A stretch of 52,393 nt of DNA. Source: CAG-411 sp050875145 (GTDB taxonomy: Bacteria; Bacillota; Clostridia; Lachnospirales; Lachnospiraceae). This document shows, in pieces, positions 1 through 8,059 of the stretch (positions within the stretch are counted from its first letter, which is position 1; each line of letters starts with the position of its first letter). Under the pieces are notes generated by a model. The model made no database searches. It was not told the DNA's origin and was given only the letters and a program-made list of their open reading frames with translations. The DNA lies in the NCBI GenBank assembly GCA_050875145.1, contig JBNMLH010000021.1, positions 1 to 52,393 of the forward strand, written 5' to 3'. A program made the translations under genes and the position numbers.

Positions 1-98
1 ATCTTTTTTTAATTTTTTTTATTTTTCTTTCCAAATCCCCAATTTTCGCCTTAAACCAACACGGAAATCACTGTACATTTTCTTAGATTTCCGCTTTA

Positions 99-764
99 TT
101 ACTTTATTTCTAAAATAGTAGCTATATTATGCACAACCTTAAATCTAATATTATGCCCTGCATAGCTTACACCATAAATTCGTTGTTCATCCTCTATATA
201 CGATGGTCTTGGATCCTGTTCAATAATCTTTGTAACACATGTTACAAATTCTAAGTTGAACCTTTCTTGTAGTTCTTTAGGAAAATTCACACATAGCTTA
301 TAGTCCCTAACACAATCTGAAAAACCTCCTACTGCATCCGGATGACTATCTGTATATGCTAAATATGGTTTTATATCATAAATCGGTGTGCCATTCATTA
401 AATCGGCCCCCAACACATGTATCACCGTTCCAAATCTTTCATCCTGCTCTATCTTTTCTAATCTCACACTGGATAATCCAATTGGATTTGGACGAAACGG
501 CGACCTCGTTGCAAACACACCTACTCGCTTATTTCCACCAAGCCTTGGTGGCTTTACCGTGGCAGCCCAGTTTTTCCGTAATGCTTTTGAAAATTTCCAC
601 AAAATCCATATATGTGAATATTGTTCTAGCCCCTTAAATGCATCCCAAGTCCGATATTCCGGTTCAAAAATAATTTTTGCCTTTGTTTCTTCTATCAAGC
701 CACTTTGACGCGGTATTCCAAACTTTTCTACAAAGTCAGTTTCGATATGTCCAATTTCCTTCAT
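99..764 (-). CDS. trmO: tRNA (N6-threonylcarbamoyladenosine37-N6)-methyltransferase TrmO
   Basis: A 221-residue protein of the TsaA/YaeB/TrmO family, which methylates t6A at position 37 of certain tRNAs using S-adenosylmethionine. The family signature is clear around residues 75-100 (GVFATRSPFRPNPIGLSSVR), and the N-terminal half has the expected beta-barrel look. Length is close to the E. coli protein (about 235), with the usual C-terminal extension (residues ~140-221, including DPRPSY). The ATG follows a good ribosome binding site (AAGGAGAAATAAG). It is the last gene visible on the left edge and appears to be a separate unit. The 98 bases to its left hold only T-rich tracts. Confidence 0.9.
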   Translation of the reverse strand: MKEIGHIETDFVEKFGIPRQSGLIEETKAKIIFEPEYRTWDAFKGLEQYSHIWILWKFSKALRKNWAATVKPPRLGGNKRVGVFATRSPFRPNPIGLSSVRLEKIEQDERFGTVIHVLGADLMNGTPIYDIKPYLAYTDSHPDAVGGFSDCVRDYKLCVNFPKELQERFNLEFVTCVTKIIEQDPRPSYIEDEQRIYGVSYAGHNIRFKVVHNIATILEIK

Positions 765-844
765 CTTATTTCTCCTTATTATTCTTCGTTTTCACTGTCC
801 GATAAAACTTAATGAAAAATGCTATTATCAAAGTCAACTGCAAT

Positions 845-1000
845 TTACATGCATTTTCTTCCTTCTACACAAATCCAATCGGTTCCTTCTTTTGTATGTG
901 CAACAACATTTTTAAATCCAGCACGTTCAAAAAGAGAAACAAATTCCTCTTTTGTGGGGTTAAATAACTGATAATTTTTAATCTTTCCCTGTTTATACAT
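845..1000 (-). pseudogene. C-terminal remnant of a SAM-dependent methyltransferase
   Basis: This 51-codon stretch begins MYKQGKIKNYQLFNPTKEEF and ends ...TDWICVEGRKCM. It resembles the last 50 residues of class I methyltransferases, which typically end with an aGF..v..h.k.g.dWicV.G.K pattern. A TAA lies in frame two codons before the ATG, the nearest purine run is ~18 bases upstream, and nothing matching the N-terminal SAM-binding domain precedes it: the DNA there is the end of the hydroxyacid dehydrogenase gene. I read it as a decayed gene tail; a genuine small ORF is less likely. Confidence 0.45.
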
Positions 1001-1026
1001 GTTTTACCTACAGTTATTTCCTTTTC

Positions 1027-1968
1027 TCACACCTTGCATACCTCACGGATATGTTTCGCTATCATACGAATCAAACGATTCCTCGCTTCTACCCCTGCCC
1101 AAGCCATATGTGGTGTAATTAATAATCTAGCACTATCCTTTATTTTATACAACGGATTATCCGGCTGCATCGGCTCTTTTTCTAAAACATCAAGCCCTGC
1201 TGCCCGAATCTGACCATTTACTAATGCGTCATACAATGCTTGTTGTGAAACAATGGGGCCTCTTCCCACATTAATCAGTATCGCACTCCTCTTCATTTTT
1301 CCGAATGCACTCTGATTCATTAAATGCATGGTATTCTCATTAAGAGGTGCATGAATCGATAGATAATCGGACTCTTTTAACAATGTATCAAAATCAACTT
1401 GCTCATATCCTTCCTGTACTTTTTGCCCAGATGCAGAATAATAAATCACATGACACCCAAATGCTTGAGCAATCGTTGCCACTTTACGTCCAATGGTTCC
1501 TAAGCCAATAATTCCCCAAGTCTTCCCTGCTAATTCATGAAATCCCTTTGCAAAATGTGTAAAAGCTGTATTTTTTATGTATGCACCACTTTTTACATAT
1601 TGATCATAATATGCAAGAGATTCTTCTAAATAAAATAGCATTGCAAATGTATGCTGCGCAACTGCATCCGTAGAATATCCAGCAACATTTCTCCATTCAA
1701 TTCCCCTTTGCTCTAAATATGCGATATCTATATTGTCAATTCCCGTTGCTGCCTCACAAACAAGTTTTAGCCTTTTTGCCTTTCCTATGGTTTGTGCATT
1801 TACTTTTAATTTATTTACAATAATTACGTCTGCATCTTGAACTACTTCCGACATTTCTTTCTCAGACTCTACATTCAAACATATTAGTTCTCCCAATTCT
1901 TCCAAGAAAGATAAGTCCACGTCTTCTCCAGTTGCTGCTGTTTCCAAATATTTTATCCGAATAGACAT
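1027..1968 (-). CDS. D-isomer-specific 2-hydroxyacid dehydrogenase (HprA/glycerate dehydrogenase-like)
   Basis: A 313-residue cytoplasmic NAD-dependent oxidoreductase that would interconvert a 2-keto acid and the D-2-hydroxy acid. The Rossmann motif GLGTIG is at residues 155-160. The catalytic set is complete: R236 in NVGRGPIV, E265 in DVLEKEP and H287 in ITPHMAW. The GxGIDN segment near residue 76 is also typical. Overall it is closest in style to hydroxypyruvate reductase/glycerate dehydrogenase, but the substrate cannot be read from sequence. It follows rlmH by 26 bases on the same strand and is probably co-transcribed with it. The ribosome binding site AAAGGAAG sits rather far (about 14 bases) from the ATG. 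Confidence 0.85.
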   Translation of the reverse strand: MSIRIKYLETAATGEDVDLSFLEELGELICLNVESEKEMSEVVQDADVIIVNKLKVNAQTIGKAKRLKLVCEAATGIDNIDIAYLEQRGIEWRNVAGYSTDAVAQHTFAMLFYLEESLAYYDQYVKSGAYIKNTAFTHFAKGFHELAGKTWGIIGLGTIGRKVATIAQAFGCHVIYYSASGQKVQEGYEQVDFDTLLKESDYLSIHAPLNENTMHLMNQSAFGKMKRSAILINVGRGPIVSQQALYDALVNGQIRAAGLDVLEKEPMQPDNPLYKIKDSARLLITPHMAWAGVEARNRLIRMIAKHIREVCKV

Positions 1969-1994
1969 TTTTTGTTTGATACTTCCTTTCTAAA

Positions 1995-2480
1995 TTATTT
2001 ATGATATGGTTCTCCATTTATAATTCGATAACTTCTATAAATCTGTTCTAACAATACCATTCGCATCAATTGATGCGGAAATGTCATTTTGGAAAAACTT
2101 AATTTATAATCCATTTGTTTCATAATACTTGGTGCAATTCCAAGGGAGCCACCAATAACAAATATAATATGACTTTGCCCATTCACACCCAATTGTTCTA
2201 TTTTTTTTGAAAGCTGTACCGAATCAATCATCTCTCCTTCAATTGCCAGTGCAATCTTAAAAGCATTTTTTTTTAAGTGTTTTTCCATTCGCTGTCCTTC
2301 TTTTTCTTTAATCTGCAACTCTTCTGTTTCACTGGCATTGTCAGGCGTCTTTTCATCTGCCACTTCAATAATTTCTAACTTGCAGTATTTTGATAACCTT
2401 TTTTTGTACTCCGCAATTCCATCTCTAAAATATTTTTCCTTTATTTTTCCTACACACAAAATTGTTATTTTCATATTCAC
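1995..2480 (-). CDS. rlmH: 23S rRNA (pseudouridine1915-N3)-methyltransferase RlmH
   Basis: A 161-residue SPOUT-class methyltransferase that modifies pseudouridine 1915 in helix 69 of 23S rRNA on assembled ribosomes. Family landmarks are the N-terminal KITILCVGKIKEKYF, the SAM-binding knot segment FVIGGSLGI near residue 110, and the C-terminal FPHQLMRMVLLEQIYRSYRI followed by PYHK. Length is normal. The ATG at 2480 has GGAAAG five bases upstream; a second ATG two codons in (2474) is an alternative. It has its own promoter at 2573-2600 with a palindrome against the -35 box. Confidence 0.95.
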   Translation of the reverse strand: MNMKITILCVGKIKEKYFRDGIAEYKKRLSKYCKLEIIEVADEKTPDNASETEELQIKEKEGQRMEKHLKKNAFKIALAIEGEMIDSVQLSKKIEQLGVNGQSHIIFVIGGSLGIAPSIMKQMDYKLSFSKMTFPHQLMRMVLLEQIYRSYRIINGEPYHK

Positions 2481-2572
2481 TTTCCAATCTAAATTTAAAT
2501 CTTTTTGTAGTCAGTTACTAAAACTACCAGAAATTTAACGAATAACCTGCTTAAAGCATAAATAATTCTTCT

Positions 2573-2600
2573 TTTATATAAGTTTGCATATTTTTTCCAA
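2573..2600 (-). promoter_or_regulatory. Candidate sigma-A promoter of rlmH
   Basis: On the minus strand TTGGAA (2600-2595) and TATAAA (2578-2573) are separated by 16 bases, about 95 bases upstream of the rlmH start. The -35 box touches the palindrome at 2599-2622. Confidence 0.5.
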
Positions 2601-2622
2601 TTATGAACGAGTGTTCATAATT
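2599..2622. repeat. 24-bp perfect palindrome with LexA-like core GAAC-GAGT-GTTC
   Basis: AATTATGAAC and GTTCATAATT are perfect inverted arms around GAGT. The core GAACGAGTGTTC fits the Gram-positive SOS-box core GAAC-RNRY-GTTC, although the flanking bases are T/A where the classical Bacillus box has C/G. The site abuts the -35 box of the rlmH promoter, so it is placed as an operator. On the plus strand it is followed by eight T, so a terminator is the alternative reading. The rest of the 2481-2958 gap holds one more hairpin (2757-2795) and no gene that I can see. Confidence 0.45.
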
Positions 2623-2756
2623 TTTTTTCATTTCCGACATATCAGGCACACATTTTTTGCCTATAATAAATACATAAGTAATGAAAACTTGCTAAACTCT
2701 TAGTGAGTTTAAAATGTTTTTTCATTCTTCTCCTTCCAAGTTTATAAATGATGTAG

Positions 2757-2795
2757 AAAAGCAGAGTGCATAATTCATGCAGTTCTGCTTTTTTG
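2757..2795. terminator. Rho-independent terminator-like hairpin
   Basis: AGCAGA and TCTGCT arms enclose TGCAT / ATGCA around AATTC, preceded by AAAA and followed by TTTT, so it could act in either direction. No gene clearly ends here; it lies alone in the 2481-2958 intergenic region. Confidence 0.5.
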
Positions 2796-2958
2796 CTATA
2801 TAAAATTCTAAACTTACTCATCTACCTATTTTATGAATTTTCTTTTCACAAAAAGAACACACTTTGACCACATTTTTATACTATAGTAATAAACATAGAT
2901 AGTGTTTTATACACTTTCTACTCCCACCCTATTATACGCTTTGGAAATTAAATTTCCA

Positions 2959-2992
2959 GGAAAAGGTCATGCCTTATGGCATGACCTTTTCC
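2959..2992 (-). terminator. Terminator hairpin formed by the 3' end of the CNNM gene
   Basis: A perfect 15-bp stem (2959-2973 with 2978-2992) has a 4-base loop. The stop codon of the membrane protein gene (2974-2976) lies in the loop and the last codons form one arm. The run of T after the stem is better on the plus strand than on the minus strand. Confidence 0.7.
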
Positions 2993-4314
2993 TTTTCTTC
3001 TTTATGAACACGAACAAATCGTATCATTCGGTCTTTTATATCTACAACACGAAATTCATATCCCTGATAAATAATATTTACTTTTTCCTTTTCGTTTGGA
3101 ATATGTCCTATTTGAGAAATCAGAAAGCCATTTAATGTATCATAATCTTCCAGTTCTTTGTCCATATGTAAATTCAATTCCTTTGCAACATCCTCCAAGC
3201 TAGCTAAACCTCGCATGAAATATCGTCCTTCTCTCTGTTTGATAATCATTCTTTCATCCGCATCAAACTCATCATAAATATTTCCCACAATTTCTTCTAA
3301 TATGTCTTCCATTGCAACAATACCGACAGTCTGGCCATACTCATCAATCGCAATTGCCATACTTATCTTTTTTATCTGCATTTCCTGAAATAACACATTA
3401 ACTTTCTGCGTGTCTGGAACCAGATATGCCTTCTTAGCTAAATTCTTTATAGGCATATTCGTATCTTTTTTTTGAATATAGTATTTTGTAATATCCTTCC
3501 AAAATACGATTCCTATTATGTTATCAATGTCACCTTCATATACTGGAAACCGAGAATAAGACTCTTCAAGCATAAACTGTATCGTCTCTTCTATTGTAAT
3601 ATTACCATCTAATGCCTGAATTTGCGTTCTTCGGGTCATCACATCACGAACTTCCTTTTCATCCATTTCCATAATATTAGAAATCATTTCAACTTCTGTA
3701 TTCTCCAATACCCCCTGTTCTAATCCTTCATTTACAATAAAACGGATTTCCTCTTCTGTCACACTATCCTGATATTCTGACCACTTTCGCCCAGTAATAT
3801 AAAATAATATATATACCGTTTTTTCTATAAAAAGAACAAACACACGAAAAACTTTCATCATTGCTAAAAGTAATCCTGAAAAATGATATGCTTTGTCTTC
3901 CGATTTTTTTAATGCTGCCCTGCCCGGAATTGCATTTCCTACTAAAAAAACAAGATATATCAAAAGAAGCATTCCAACAAATTGAAAAAGTCTATTTAAA
4001 ATTATGACCTTAGTAGTATCTGTAGAAAACGGGGTCGCTATTGCAGACCAGTATAACAGTCTTCTTGAATAGAAGAAACCAATTGCCAGATTTAGCGTTG
4101 TCATCAGTAACGAGACAAAACTTTTATACTTCTCTATTTGTACCATAACAGACAATAATCTAACAGCCTTTTTCTCCCCATCTTCCGCTCTTTTTTTTAT
4201 ATCCAATACACTTAAATTGGAAAACGCAGCCATACCACAAGATACCATAGATTCCACCACAATTAAGACAATTGTAGCAATAATACTGATAGCATACTTT
4301 TTTATCTCAAACAC
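2974..4314 (-). CDS. CNNM/CorC-HlyC-type membrane protein with CBS pair (divergent DUF21 domain)
   Basis: 446 residues. An N-terminal membrane domain (~5-180, about four helices) is followed by a CBS-domain pair (~205-325, with VMTRRTQIQAL and IAIDEYGQTVGIVAMEDILEEIVG) and a C-terminal CorC/HlyC domain (~350-435). Family members are thought to export or sense Mg2+/Co2+. The membrane domain is unusual: where relatives have FFSxAE, a GNN motif and GE(I)xPK, this one has VSCGMAAFS (24-32), TLN (73-75) and GNAIPG (126-131), so the acidic residue and lysine of the signature are gone. The second CNNM protein in this window (35457-36779) keeps them. It is the last gene of the rex operon, 45 bases after mazF. 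A regulatory rather than transporting role is inference. Confidence 0.85.
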   Translation of the reverse strand: MFEIKKYAISIIATIVLIVVESMVSCGMAAFSNLSVLDIKKRAEDGEKKAVRLLSVMVQIEKYKSFVSLLMTTLNLAIGFFYSRRLLYWSAIATPFSTDTTKVIILNRLFQFVGMLLLIYLVFLVGNAIPGRAALKKSEDKAYHFSGLLLAMMKVFRVFVLFIEKTVYILFYITGRKWSEYQDSVTEEEIRFIVNEGLEQGVLENTEVEMISNIMEMDEKEVRDVMTRRTQIQALDGNITIEETIQFMLEESYSRFPVYEGDIDNIIGIVFWKDITKYYIQKKDTNMPIKNLAKKAYLVPDTQKVNVLFQEMQIKKISMAIAIDEYGQTVGIVAMEDILEEIVGNIYDEFDADERMIIKQREGRYFMRGLASLEDVAKELNLHMDKELEDYDTLNGFLISQIGHIPNEKEKVNIIYQGYEFRVVDIKDRMIRFVRVHKEEKEKVMP

Positions 4315-4359
4315 AATTCTGTCTCCTTCTTTTGTTTCCCCAAATTTCCTCTATGTAAC

Positions 4360-4713
4360 TTAAGCACCTATATGCAACGATAGACTAATCAATAATGCCT
4401 TGTCTATCTCTTTTAATACTTCACCATCCAAATGACAAATCCGTTCTTTTAATCTGGTTTTGTCAATCGTTCTTACCTGTTCTAATAAAATAACAGAATC
4501 TCTGGCAATCCCATTTTCCTTTGCTGAAATTTCCACATGCGTCGGCAACTTTGCCTTGTTCATGCGTGATGTGATTGCCGCACAGATTACCGTAGGACTG
4601 TGTTTATTTCCTGTATTATTTTGTACAATCAAAACAGGGCGTATTCCTCCCTGCTCTGACCCAACAACGGGTCTTAAATCCGCATAAAATATATCTCCAC
4701 GCCGAATAACCAT
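4360..4713 (-). CDS. mazF: MazF/NdoA (PemK-like) mRNA interferase toxin
   Basis: About 117 residues from MVIRRGDIFYADL. The protein tracks the Bacillus NdoA pattern closely: RRGDIFYADLRPVVGSEQGG, the catalytic Arg in GIRPVLIVQN, Thr/Ser in CAAITSRM, and the C-terminal DSVILLEQVRTIDK. It would cleave single-stranded mRNA at short specific sites. I place the start at 4713 because homologues begin there and GGGAG lies five bases upstream; an ATG four codons earlier (4725) also has a purine run. The gene sits between alr and a CNNM gene. The expected MazE-type antitoxin gene upstream is absent: the 185 bases to alr encode nothing convincing. Confidence 0.9.
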   Translation of the reverse strand: MVIRRGDIFYADLRPVVGSEQGGIRPVLIVQNNTGNKHSPTVICAAITSRMNKAKLPTHVEISAKENGIARDSVILLEQVRTIDKTRLKERICHLDGEVLKEIDKALLISLSLHIGA

Positions 4714-4897
4714 ACTTACTCCCATCTATCTTCCTTTTGTTTTTATATACATTTAAAAGATTAAAAATTGAATTACTCTGTTTCTTGTAAATCAGTATTT
4801 CCAATTTTTTTTGAAGTATTCTGGTATTCTTCCTTTCACTAGAACTTTTACAAAATTTATAACTTCTTAGCCCTGCTTCTTTCCATTTTCTATAAAA

Positions 4898-6085
4898 TTA
4901 GTCTTCCTGCATGGACACAACATTTCTGCATTCCGAAGTTCCTATCTTTTTTCCATCTGCTATATAGACTCTAGGTATTCTTTTCCCTACATCACAAATA
5001 AATTCGTAATTGAAAGAATATGCCATTGCACTTAATTCTTCTACTGTAATGGAAGCGTCTCCATCTTTTCCAACTAAGACGGCACGATCACCCACTTTTA
5101 CATCTGGTATTTCTGTTACATCCACCATAAACTGGTCCATACAGACCCTACCTAAAATCTTGGCACGCTTTCCATGAAGAAGTACATATCCCTTAGAAGA
5201 TAATGCTCTTGGATACCCATCTCCATATCCTACCGGAATCGTTGCTACCTTCGTCCTTTTTTCTGTTACAAAAGTGCTGTTATAACTAATACCAACGCCT
5301 GCATCTAACTCTTTCATATGGGATACATAAGCCATAATTTCCATAGCCGGTTCCAAATACAACCGTTCTTTTTCCACGTCAGCAGAAGGATATAAACCAT
5401 AAGTTGAAATTCCACTGCGCACCATATCTAAATTTGCTTCTGGCATTTCCATAATTCCCGCACTATTTGAAATATGCTTCAATGGAATTTTAACACCTGC
5501 CTCCTCAATCTGTTTTACATATGCATTAAAGCGGTTTAATTGCAGTTTTGTAAAACTTAAGTCTTTCTCATCTGCCCTGGCAAAATGTGTAAAGCAGCCT
5601 GTAATTTCTATTCCTTTCATTTCTGCTATTTTCTTTATAATCTGTATATTCTCTTCGGTCAATGCAAAACCAATTCTACTCATCCCCGTATCTAATTTAA
5701 TATGGATTTTGGCTTTTTTCCCTTTTTCGTCTGCCTTTTGAGAAATCCAATTTGCCATTTCTAATGAGTAAACAGTTGCAGTAATATCCCACTCTAACAA
5801 CTCTTCAACATAAGGTTCTGGTGTATAACCCAGAATTAAAATATCCTTATCGATCCCCGCTTTTCTAAGTTCTATTGCCTCTTCAATGACAGCAACACCA
5901 TACGCATCTACCATTGGATATAATGCCTTGGCAACAGCTACTGCACCATGACCATACGCATCTGCCTTTACAATTGCCATAATTTTTGTTCCATCTTTTA
6001 TAATCTTTTTTGTACGTTTTATGTTATTGCATATCCGATCTAAATAAATATTTGCATGAACTCTAAAGTATTCTTTCATTGTCAT
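4898..6085 (-). CDS. alr: Alanine racemase
   Basis: A PLP-dependent racemase that makes D-alanine for peptidoglycan. The PLP lysine lies in AIVKADAYGHGA near residue 37, the catalytic tyrosine in GISYNSTF, the active-site loop is VGYGDGYPR, and the C-terminal barrel has RVCMDQFMVDVT. The open frame reaches 6118, but the first codons (MFAPSQVRIGN) are not family-like. AGGATAGGGAAT precedes ATGs at 6085 (MTMKEYF) and 6079 (MKEYF), so the start is one of these; I use 6085, giving 395 residues. It lies 82 bases after nnr and 185 before mazF in the rex operon. Confidence 0.95.
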   Translation of the reverse strand: MTMKEYFRVHANIYLDRICNNIKRTKKIIKDGTKIMAIVKADAYGHGAVAVAKALYPMVDAYGVAVIEEAIELRKAGIDKDILILGYTPEPYVEELLEWDITATVYSLEMANWISQKADEKGKKAKIHIKLDTGMSRIGFALTEENIQIIKKIAEMKGIEITGCFTHFARADEKDLSFTKLQLNRFNAYVKQIEEAGVKIPLKHISNSAGIMEMPEANLDMVRSGISTYGLYPSADVEKERLYLEPAMEIMAYVSHMKELDAGVGISYNSTFVTEKRTKVATIPVGYGDGYPRALSSKGYVLLHGKRAKILGRVCMDQFMVDVTEIPDVKVGDRAVLVGKDGDASITVEELSAMAYSFNYEFICDVGKRIPRVYIADGKKIGTSECRNVVSMQED

Positions 6086-6167
6086 ATTCCCTATCCTTAC
6101 TTGTGAAGGTGCAAACATTACATCCTGTTTGCCTTTTCCTTTCTTTTTAATTTTTGTTTTACTTTGC

Positions 6168-7697
6168 TTACATTTCTTCCTGTTGCATAAGTACCTTTGG
6201 CAACATGGTAATTAAATCTCTTGCTGTTACACTATATGTTCCCTTTTTTTTCGCTGCCTCTTCACCTGCGATTCCATGAATATATACACCTAGCGTAGCC
6301 GCCATATACGGTTCAACCTTTTGTGCCAATAAACCTAACACAATGCCGGTTAATACATCGCCAGCCCCCGCCGTTGCCATTCCACTGTTTCCTGATAAAT
6401 TAATATAGCACTTTTCCTTTTGTACCACAAGAGTACGTGCGTCTTTTAGCACTAAAATATTTTCATTTTCACTGGCAATCTCTCTAATATCCAATTGCTG
6501 ATTCTGCATGCTTAATAAATGCTTCTTATCTCCTAGCAAGTCTGCCATTTCCTTTAAATGAGGAGTTATTATCATATTTTCCCGTAACATCCATTTTAAT
6601 TTCTTTCCATCAAATTTTGGTATCTCTTTTTGTCTTCCAGCTAAAATTTGGATGGCATCCGCATCAATCACCGTTGGCACATCCGTTTCATGAAATACCC
6701 AGTCTAATAAATTTTCCGAAGCTACATTTATTCCCATTCCAGGTCCGACTACAATCGCCCTTGCATCTTTTATATCCTGAATTAATTCGTTCTTTTGTCG
6801 CTCAATATGCTCTATATCGTATGTATGTAAAACAGCCTCTGGAAGTAGCTGCTGAATAATGGTTCGATTTTCCTTTGGGGTAATTACCTTTACCAATCCC
6901 GCTCCCATCTCATAAGCTGCATATGCGGATAAATAACAAGCTCCTGCCATATTATTACTCCCAGCAATCACCAAAACTTTACCAAATGTTCCTTTATTGG
7001 AATATGCTGCTCTTTTTGGCATATATTTCTTAATATCCTCTTTCTCGTATGTATAATGGGTAAAATATTTCTCATATTCTTTTGCAAAACCGATATCTGT
7101 TACCATAACATTTCCTGCATACTCTGTTCCAGGATAATATATACTTCCCAATTTTCTATACCCAAATGTTACTGTAGTATCTGCATATACTGCACATCCC
7201 ATAATCTGTCCTGTGTCTGTATGAATTCCTGATGGTACATCTATGGCATAAACATATGCATGCAATTGATTTATCTTCTTAATCCATTCTGCAAATACGC
7301 CAGAAACCTCTCTTGAAAGACCAATTCCAAATATGGCATCTACTATTATAGTATATTCTTGTAAATGGCGATTGTTCACAAAAGGAACACCTATTTTTTC
7401 AGCAATCTGTCTCTGTTTTGTATTGTCCTTCGAGCTTTTTTCTAAATTCCCCACCATTTGACAGCAGACTGTATAGCCTTTTTGGTGTAATATCCTTGCA
7501 ACAGCAATACCATCTCCACCATTATTTCCGACTCCGCAAACACATAACACTTTATCCGTATCTGTAATTTTCTTTTCAATCTCCTGCACAACACTAACAG
7601 CAGCCCGCTCCATCAATACAAGCGATGGTATCCCGATTTCATTAATTGTATAGTTATCTACTGCTTTTGCCTGTTCACTATTTATTACATACTTCAT
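6168..7697 (-). CDS. nnr: Bifunctional NAD(P)H-hydrate epimerase / ADP-dependent dehydratase
   Basis: 509 residues with the standard two-domain order of this metabolite-repair enzyme. The N-terminal YjeF epimerase domain (~1-215) has VCGVGNNGGDGIAVARIL near 53 and DAIFGIG. The C-terminal ribokinase-like dehydratase (~225-505) has GTFGKVLVIAGSNNMAGAC, VVGPGMG and the catalytic segment NSGMATAGAGDVLTG. Together they repair hydrated NADH/NADPH. The ATG (RBS GGAGAG) overlaps the end of acpS by 20 bases, so the two are translationally coupled. acpS-nnr-alr is a common Firmicutes order. Confidence 0.95.
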   Translation of the reverse strand: MKYVINSEQAKAVDNYTINEIGIPSLVLMERAAVSVVQEIEKKITDTDKVLCVCGVGNNGGDGIAVARILHQKGYTVCCQMVGNLEKSSKDNTKQRQIAEKIGVPFVNNRHLQEYTIIVDAIFGIGLSREVSGVFAEWIKKINQLHAYVYAIDVPSGIHTDTGQIMGCAVYADTTVTFGYRKLGSIYYPGTEYAGNVMVTDIGFAKEYEKYFTHYTYEKEDIKKYMPKRAAYSNKGTFGKVLVIAGSNNMAGACYLSAYAAYEMGAGLVKVITPKENRTIIQQLLPEAVLHTYDIEHIERQKNELIQDIKDARAIVVGPGMGINVASENLLDWVFHETDVPTVIDADAIQILAGRQKEIPKFDGKKLKWMLRENMIITPHLKEMADLLGDKKHLLSMQNQQLDIREIASENENILVLKDARTLVVQKEKCYINLSGNSGMATAGAGDVLTGIVLGLLAQKVEPYMAATLGVYIHGIAGEEAAKKKGTYSVTARDLITMLPKVLMQQEEM

Positions 7698-8058
7698 TTC
7701 TACACTCTCCTATCACAAACGCACTAGAAAATTCCTTTGTATTCGTAATACTCACATGTACATGCGTAATCTTCTGCTCTTTTGCCAAACACTCTGCATT
7801 CCCATATAATTGTACATACGGCTTTCCTAATGCATCTCGAAGCACCTCAATTTCAATCGGTTTTACTTTGCGAAACCCTGTTCCAAACATTTTTACAACC
7901 GCTTCTTTTACCGAAAAATTGTCTGCCGCCTTTTTTTTATCCTGTTCAATCAATTTTTGCTCTGCTTCAGAAAAAACGCGTAGCAAAAAAGCTTCTTTTT
8001 CACAAGCCTTTACTACGCGCTGTATTTCTATCATATCGGTCCCAATCCCAATAATCAT
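7678..8058 (-). CDS. acpS: Holo-[acyl-carrier-protein] synthase
   Basis: 126 residues from MIIGIGTDMIEIQRV. It transfers 4'-phosphopantetheine from CoA to acyl carrier protein. The Mg2+-binding Asp is in GIGTDMIEI and the Glu in FSVKEAVVKMFGTG; the C-terminal VHVSITNTKEFSSAFVI is typical. The frame extends upstream to 8118 but those 20 codons are inside the coiled-coil gene. The start at 8058 follows that gene's TAA after one base and uses GAGGAAG as the ribosome binding site. Confidence 0.95.
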   Translation of the reverse strand: MIIGIGTDMIEIQRVVKACEKEAFLLRVFSEAEQKLIEQDKKKAADNFSVKEAVVKMFGTGFRKVKPIEIEVLRDALGKPYVQLYGNAECLAKEQKITHVHVSITNTKEFSSAFVIGECRNEVCNK

Positions 8059-8059
8059 C

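Noticed and set aside
4616..4804. 62-codon minus-strand frame upstream of mazF as a possible antitoxin
   Set aside because: It overlaps the start of mazF in another frame, has a Cys/Trp-rich end and no MazE or ribbon-helix-helix features.
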